Assembly: GCA_045635565.1 (NCBI GenBank)
Contig: JAZTVX010000076.1
Location: 1 to 29,332, forward strand
Source of the DNA: RGIG4140 sp045635565
GTDB taxonomy: Bacteria; Pseudomonadota; Alphaproteobacteria; CAAHEQ01; UBA3637
Direction: 5' to 3'
DNA: 29,332 nucleotides
Below the pieces are notes generated by a model. That model was not told where the DNA came from. It did no database searches and saw nothing but the letters and a program-made list of their open reading frames with translations. Position 1 is the stretch's first letter; each line of letters starts with the position of its first letter. Shown piece by piece: positions 24,587-29,332 of this stretch. Both the position numbers and the translations under genes were made by a program.

Positions 24587-24856
24587 ATGTCGCTTTCAAA
24601 AGAAACAAAACAACAAATTATTAAAGACTATGCAACATGTGCTAATGACACGGGTTCACCGGAAGTTCAAGTTGCTGTATTGACGGCAAAAATTACTTAT
24701 TTATCAGAACACATGAAAACACATGCTAAAGATTTTCATTCCCGTCGTGGCTTAATGAAAATGGTTGCAGGTCGTCGTCGTTTGTTGAACTACTTGAAGA
24801 AAGACAATGCTGAACGCTATACGGCGCTCATCCAAAAATTAGGTTTGCGTAAGTAA
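24587..24856 (+). CDS. rpsO: 30S ribosomal protein S15
   Basis: 89 residues, the standard length. MSLSKETKQQIIKDYATCAN, DTGSPEVQVAVLTAKI and the RRGLMKMVAGRRRLLNYLKK core are diagnostic for S15, which binds 16S rRNA at the junction of helices 20-22 and nucleates platform assembly. The ATG at 24587 is supported by AAGGAGA upstream; a longer frame from 24485 lies inside truB and is not real. In E. coli S15 represses its own mRNA; no clear pseudoknot could be confirmed here. pnp follows after a hairpin. Confidence 0.98.
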   Translation: MSLSKETKQQIIKDYATCANDTGSPEVQVAVLTAKITYLSEHMKTHAKDFHSRRGLMKMVAGRRRLLNYLKKDNAERYTALIQKLGLRK

Positions 24857-24862
24857 ACCGAC

Positions 24863-24896
24863 AAGGGGAACGTCAGGGGATGTTCCCCTTTAATTT
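24863..24896 (+). terminator. Terminator or attenuator hairpin between rpsO and pnp
   Basis: AAGGGGAAC (24863-24871) pairs with GTTCCCCTT (24882-24890), followed by TAATTT. The U-tract is short, so partial readthrough into pnp is likely; the same arrangement exists in E. coli. Confidence 0.75.
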
Positions 24897-24923
24897 GTAT
24901 GTATGTAAGGAAGAAAAGAAAAA

Positions 24924-27095
24924 ATGACTATTTTTAACACATGTAAAAGAGAGATAGAATGGGGTGGTAAAACACTTTCAATTGAAACAGGTAAAATTGC
25001 CCGTCAAGCAGACGGGGCCGTTATTGTCAAATACGGGGAAACGGTTGTTCATGCGGCTGTTTGTGCCAGCAAAAACACACCGGATACATTTGAAGATTTT
25101 ATTCCGTTAACGGTCAACTATATTGAAAAAAGTTATGCAGCCGGTCGTATTCCGGGGGGCTTTTTCAAACGGGAAGGGAAACCATCTGAAGAAGAAATTT
25201 TAATATCCCGTTTAATTGACAGACCGATTCGTCCATTATTTGCCAAAGGTTTTAACAATGATACACAAGTAACGGTTACGTTACTCAGCCATGATTTAAA
25301 AACGCAACCGGATATCGTTGCCATGATTGCCGCTTCGGCTGCGTTAACAATTTCCGGATTGCCCTTTTTGGGACCTATCGGTGGAGCCCGTGTCGGTTAC
25401 GTCAACGGAGAATACGTTTTAAACCCTGATTTAGACACAATTAAACACAGCCAGTTAAATTTGGTTGTTGCAGGTACGTCAGAAGGTGTATTGATGGTTG
25501 AATCCGAAGCACAGGAATTATCGGAAGAAACCATGTTAGGAGCCGTTTCATTCGGTCATGATTGCGTCAAACCGGTTATTGACATGATTATTGATTTTGC
25601 GGAAGAATGTGCCAAAGAACCTTGGACGGTTAAAGAAGAACCGGCCGAATATGCCATTGTTCGTGCTGAAATTTTATCTAATTTAGGCGACGAATTAAAA
25701 AATGCTTTCCACATTCAAAAGAAATTGGAAAGACATGAAGCCGTCACCACCATTCGTGAAAAAGCACATGCTTTATTTGCCGAACGTGAAGCCGAAGATG
25801 CCATTTGTGATAAAGTTTTCCATGAACTGGAAGCACGTATCATGCGTGACATGGTTTTAGATACAGGCATGCGAATTGACGGTCGTGATACCAAAACGAT
25901 TCGTGTAATTGAAACAGAAGTCGGTCTATTACCGAAAACACACGGTTCTGCCTTATTCACACGTGGGGAAACACAAGCACTTGTCACAGCAACACTCGGA
26001 ACGGGCGAAGACGAACAAATCATTGATTCATTATCCGGAGAATATAAAGAATCATTTTTGTTGCATTACAACTTCCCACCATATTCCGTTGGGGAAGTCG
26101 GTCGTTTAGGTTCTCCGGGACGACGTGAAATCGGTCACGGAAAATTGGCATGGCGTGCCATTCATCCGATGTTGCCGAACAAAGAAGAATTTCCTTATAC
26201 ACTCCGTGTTGTTTCTGAAATTATGGAATCAAACGGTTCATCTTCCATGGCAACGGTTTGTGGTTCAACATTGGCGTTAATGGATGCCGGTGTTCCAATG
26301 AAAAAACCGGTTGCCGGTATTGCTATGGGCTTAATTAAGGAACAAGATAAATTTGTTGTCTTATCTGACATTTTAGGTGATGAAGACCACTTGGGTGATA
26401 TGGATTTCAAAGTTGCCGGTACAAAAGATGGTGTAACCGCCTTACAAATGGATATTAAAATCACGTCAATTACAAAAGAAATCATGCAAATTGCTTTACA
26501 ACAGGCGCATGAAGGTCGCTTACATATTTTAGGTAAAATGGCTGAATCTTTAGCTGAACCACGTCATGAAATCAGCCCGAATGCACCACGGATTATTGCT
26601 TTCCAAATTGATAAAGAAAAAATTCGTGATGTTATCGGAACAGGTGGTAAAGTCATTCGTGAAATTGTTGAAAAAACGGGTGCTAAAATTGATATTGAAG
26701 AAGATGGAACAGTTCGGATTGCATCAATTTCCGGTGAAGCAGGCGAAAGTGCTTTAAAATGGATTAAAGGCATTGTCAGCGAACCGGAAGAAGGTGTTAT
26801 CTATGATGGGACAGTTGTCAAAATTATGGATTTCGGCGCCTTTGTTAACTTCATGGGTACACGGGACGGTTTAGTTCATGTATCTGAAATTGCTTCACAT
26901 CGTGTTGAAAAAGTAACAGATGTATTGGCAGAAGGTGACAAAGTCAAAGTTTTGTGCATGGGTATTGACAATCGGGGCAAAGTTAAATTGTCCATGAAAC
27001 GTGTCAATCAGGAAACAGGCGAATTGATTGTTGTGGAAGATGCTCCGAAAGGACACAAACACAAACATCGTGAACATGGTTCTAAAGCTGAATAA
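24924..27095 (+). CDS. pnp: Polyribonucleotide nucleotidyltransferase (PNPase)
   Basis: 723 residues with full family architecture: first RNase PH domain (~10-145), helical linker, second RNase PH domain (~310-540), KH domain (GTGGKVIREIVEKTGAKI) and S1 domain (GTVVKIMDFGAFVNFMGTRD). FTRGETQALVTATLG and SGEYKESFLLHYNFPPYSVG are conserved core motifs. It degrades RNA 3' to 5' by phosphorolysis, forms trimers and joins the degradosome. The C-terminus ends in a His/Lys-rich tail (GHKHKHREHG). AAGGAAG precedes the ATG. Transcribed with rpsO and possibly from readthrough past the hairpin. Confidence 0.98.
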   Translation: MTIFNTCKREIEWGGKTLSIETGKIARQADGAVIVKYGETVVHAAVCASKNTPDTFEDFIPLTVNYIEKSYAAGRIPGGFFKREGKPSEEEILISRLIDRPIRPLFAKGFNNDTQVTVTLLSHDLKTQPDIVAMIAASAALTISGLPFLGPIGGARVGYVNGEYVLNPDLDTIKHSQLNLVVAGTSEGVLMVESEAQELSEETMLGAVSFGHDCVKPVIDMIIDFAEECAKEPWTVKEEPAEYAIVRAEILSNLGDELKNAFHIQKKLERHEAVTTIREKAHALFAEREAEDAICDKVFHELEARIMRDMVLDTGMRIDGRDTKTIRVIETEVGLLPKTHGSALFTRGETQALVTATLGTGEDEQIIDSLSGEYKESFLLHYNFPPYSVGEVGRLGSPGRREIGHGKLAWRAIHPMLPNKEEFPYTLRVVSEIMESNGSSSMATVCGSTLALMDAGVPMKKPVAGIAMGLIKEQDKFVVLSDILGDEDHLGDMDFKVAGTKDGVTALQMDIKITSITKEIMQIALQQAHEGRLHILGKMAESLAEPRHEISPNAPRIIAFQIDKEKIRDVIGTGGKVIREIVEKTGAKIDIEEDGTVRIASISGEAGESALKWIKGIVSEPEEGVIYDGTVVKIMDFGAFVNFMGTRDGLVHVSEIASHRVEKVTDVLAEGDKVKVLCMGIDNRGKVKLSMKRVNQETGELIVVEDAPKGHKHKHREHGSKAE

Positions 27096-27114
27096 GCACG
27101 TTTCTTGTCGCATT

Positions 27115-27145
27115 AAAAAATCTCCGTGTAAACGGAGATTTTTTT
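27115..27145. terminator. Bidirectional terminator after pnp
   Basis: TCTCCGT (27121-27127) pairs with ACGGAGA (27132-27138) around GTAA, flanked by A6 on the left and T7 on the right. Functions on both strands: for pnp and for the minus-strand Cys-rich gene ending at 27220. Confidence 0.92.
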
Positions 27146-27219
27146 ATGACTTTTATCATCATATTTGACATCAATCAAAGAATGTATCGAAAAAAAACAG
27201 CCAATACACTTCATCTGAC

Positions 27220-29331
27220 CTATTTTGGCACACAATATTTTTTACCGTCTTTATCCAATACCTTACCACCTGCATTTTGACACATTGTGACAGATACTGT
27301 ATCGATACCGATTTCATTATCAATATCCGACGTACCGACTCGACATTCGCCATTGATTGTTTGCCATTCTTCATCACCACATATCAACGCACACGCAAAT
27401 GTTTTATCCCCTGTTTGCATGATACGGCGTATATTACATGAAGTACACAATTGTTTTGAATCTGTTTCATCGTTAATTTCAATGGCTGTTTCATTTGAAC
27501 AGGAAATACATTTGTTTTGGGACGATAAAAAGGTTACTGTTTGTTCACAACCGGCTTTCACACAATAAGAATCACTTGTAAAACGACGCAAATCACCACA
27601 TGAATCACATTCGGCTTGTGTTGTTTTATAACTGGCATCTGCTGTGCAGGAACGACAAATCCAATCATTATCCCGATATAATTTACCGATACCTGCTGTA
27701 TGATTTGGGAAATGTTCAGGGTCAGGACTATCACTATTACAAACACCATATGAACCGGGTTTGTATAAATAACAGTATCCATTAACATACATGCGATTAT
27801 TACACATTTGACAATCTTCTTTACTATCAACCTTTGCATAATAATCACTAACATACGTTGTTGAACATTCACCACATCGACCGTTGGCAACACGGAAAGT
27901 ATTTGTCGGACATGTTACCAATGAACAAAAACGTTTAATGGAACCATTATTTAAAGAATATGTTTTTGTATCAGTACTACAATCGGCACACATTTGAATA
28001 TATTCCGGTGGTAGAGATTTATAATCTTCTCCCATACTGGTTTGTGTACCAATATCACTACATTTTTTACAAGCACCACTACTATATTCTTGAATATAGT
28101 TTTCACCACAATCATTGACACATGTTGTTTGATTGTTCCACGTTAAAACAAAACGTTTTTTTATATCAGTATATCCCTGTGTTTCATCAGCAATATTACA
28201 TTTTGTACAACCGGAAACCTCATCACTGACAATTGTTACCCGACCTTGCGTACTACACGGATAACAGATTTTATTTTTGCTCATAAAATAACCAGCCGGA
28301 CATACCTCAACATCCAAAACGCAATTCCCGTCAACATGTTTTCTGTTTTTGTTTCCGTTACCATCTTTACAAGCAAGGCACATATCAATCAATTGTTGTG
28401 ATGCCCCTCCCGGGTATGATAAATTCACAATGGACGGTGTTGAGCACGGATGACATGTACCGGTAGAACTTAAAAACTCATTAGTCTTGCATTTTTGTGA
28501 ACAAAACGGCTTATCCTTACCAATAAAATAAACGGCTTTTCCCGAACAATTTTGTATACATTCATCTTGCCACGGTTGTTTAAATTCTTCGGGAAGAGTA
28601 TTGTTATAAAAATTCGTATAATTGTCATAACAAGCAGGCCAATTACCACTAAAACAATCGGCATTATTGACTTTATTGATATCGCATTTACGACAATACC
28701 CCCATGACTTATAGTAACCATTCGGGCATTCTTTTAAAACACATTGATTATTGTTATATACAACTCGATTTCCACAAGCATTACATAAAGCATGTGATTG
28801 AGCATCATTTGGCATTGTCAAAGGAGCCCATTGACCATATGTTTCCAAATCCGTTTGAACGTGAATTGCTCCGTGATTTTTAACTTTATCCGATTTACCC
28901 GAACACGGCAAGCAACCATATTGTGTGGTTAAAAATTCCTTCCCTTTGATACATGTCATCGCACAATAGGTGACTTGATTATCCCCCTCTCCGACTTCGG
29001 CAATGCGTTTACCGTTATTACACGCATTACACATATCAATGCCACTATGTGTATCTTTAATTGTTGTACTACCAACCTGTTTTTCAAAAATACCGTCATT
29101 ATCCGAAGCATTTTGTAAAATCATATTGGATTGAAATGTGCATTGAACACATGACCCATTTGCTGTTCGATATTCTTTGCCATAGCGGTCGCCCTCGCCA
29201 CAAGTTTCGGGTAAAACAACACATTTGTGTGTTGTCACATCACAAATTTGTTCATTCGGACAATCTTTATTGGCCAAACATTCCACACAAACGCCACCAT
29301 TATCATCATCAAAACAAAACGGCGTTGATGT
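27220..29331 (-). CDS. Large Cys-rich repeat surface protein (5' truncated)
   Basis: At least 700 residues; the frame stays open to the right window edge, so the true start is outside. The in-window alternative start at 29286 is only a GTG inside the frame. About eight or nine modules of 60-80 residues repeat a pattern of CxxC pairs: an N-terminal 'G-x-C-x-x-C(S)', a hydrophilic loop, 'C-x-x-C-N/D', then a short strand and a closing Cys-x4-7-Cys with a Pro/Gly. Examples are CHPCSTPSIV, CYPCSTQGRVTI, CGECSTTYVS and CISCSNETAIEI. The first module (CVECLANKDCPNEQICDVTT) closely resembles those at the left edge. The protein ends YCVPK without a visible anchor. An extracellular, disulfide-rich role is inferred; function unknown. 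Confidence 0.8.
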   Translation of the reverse strand, partial: TSTPFCFDDDNGGVCVECLANKDCPNEQICDVTTHKCVVLPETCGEGDRYGKEYRTANGSCVQCTFQSNMILQNASDNDGIFEKQVGSTTIKDTHSGIDMCNACNNGKRIAEVGEGDNQVTYCAMTCIKGKEFLTTQYGCLPCSGKSDKVKNHGAIHVQTDLETYGQWAPLTMPNDAQSHALCNACGNRVVYNNNQCVLKECPNGYYKSWGYCRKCDINKVNNADCFSGNWPACYDNYTNFYNNTLPEEFKQPWQDECIQNCSGKAVYFIGKDKPFCSQKCKTNEFLSSTGTCHPCSTPSIVNLSYPGGASQQLIDMCLACKDGNGNKNRKHVDGNCVLDVEVCPAGYFMSKNKICYPCSTQGRVTIVSDEVSGCTKCNIADETQGYTDIKKRFVLTWNNQTTCVNDCGENYIQEYSSGACKKCSDIGTQTSMGEDYKSLPPEYIQMCADCSTDTKTYSLNNGSIKRFCSLVTCPTNTFRVANGRCGECSTTYVSDYYAKVDSKEDCQMCNNRMYVNGYCYLYKPGSYGVCNSDSPDPEHFPNHTAGIGKLYRDNDWICRSCTADASYKTTQAECDSCGDLRRFTSDSYCVKAGCEQTVTFLSSQNKCISCSNETAIEINDETDSKQLCTSCNIRRIMQTGDKTFACALICGDEEWQTINGECRVGTSDIDNEIGIDTVSVTMCQNAGGKVLDKDGKKYCVPK

Positions 29332-29332
29332 T

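Noticed and set aside
29284..29286. GTG as the true start of the right-edge Cys-rich gene
   Set aside because: The frame stays open with further Cys codons up to the window end and no signal peptide follows the GTG.
1..29332. Alternative genetic code (UGA as Trp)
   Set aside because: Several clear genes, for example the GT6 and DUF6468-like genes, end in TGA followed by the next gene, so TGA is a stop.

Overview
The window looks like a chromosomal segment of an AT-rich alphaproteobacterium. Genes typical of that class are present: a TrcR-type DUF1013 regulator, GapR (DUF2312), a DUF4167 protein and a DUF6468 protein. A complete lipid A/Kdo module (waaA-lpxK-lpxL) shows a Gram-negative envelope. 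TGA is used as a stop codon, so the code is standard. A family GT6 (ABO-like) glycosyltransferase and two large cysteine-rich surface-type proteins suggest a host-associated, perhaps gut, lineage. That placement is inference from gene content, not from a marker phylogeny.

Layout. 1-1036: 3' part of a secreted Cys-rich repeat protein ending in an InlB/Listeria-Bacteroides-type repeat. 1301-2371: an XRE regulator and a small outer-membrane beta-barrel, both on the minus strand. 2530-5468: trcR-gapR, a Pro/Val/Gln-rich secreted repeat protein, a DUF4167 protein, a DUF6468 membrane protein and a 39-codon membrane peptide. 5469-5829: an intergenic stretch with two hairpins and a promoter. 5830-7486: a three-gene operon that looks phage-derived (a degenerate VRR-NUC-like protein, an unknown protein, a DUF6362-like HTH protein). 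7576-9990: penicillin-binding protein 1A. 10135-15315 (minus): an esterase, a membrane-anchored GT6 glycosyltransferase and a three-domain LplT-PlsC-acyl-ACP synthetase, all overlapping. 15388-17951: a small secreted protein and recG. 17963-21111 (minus): waaA-lpxK-lpxL. 21178-21783: a winged-helix regulator. 21840-27095: rlmE, rsmB-like, truB, rpsO and pnp. 27220 to the right edge (minus): a second large Cys-rich protein, cut by the window.

How the genes fit together. Several blocks serve the envelope: lipid A acylation and phosphorylation plus Kdo transfer, phospholipid remodelling, peptidoglycan synthesis, an outer-membrane barrel, and surface glycan decoration by GT6. The rlmE-pnp block is RNA modification, translation and decay. 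trcR-gapR is cell-cycle and nucleoid control. The least explained parts are the 5830-7486 operon, the GT6 enzyme with an N-terminal anchor and a C-terminal extension, and the two Cys-rich proteins that flank the block and point inward. All family calls come from reading translated motifs by eye; no database search was run.
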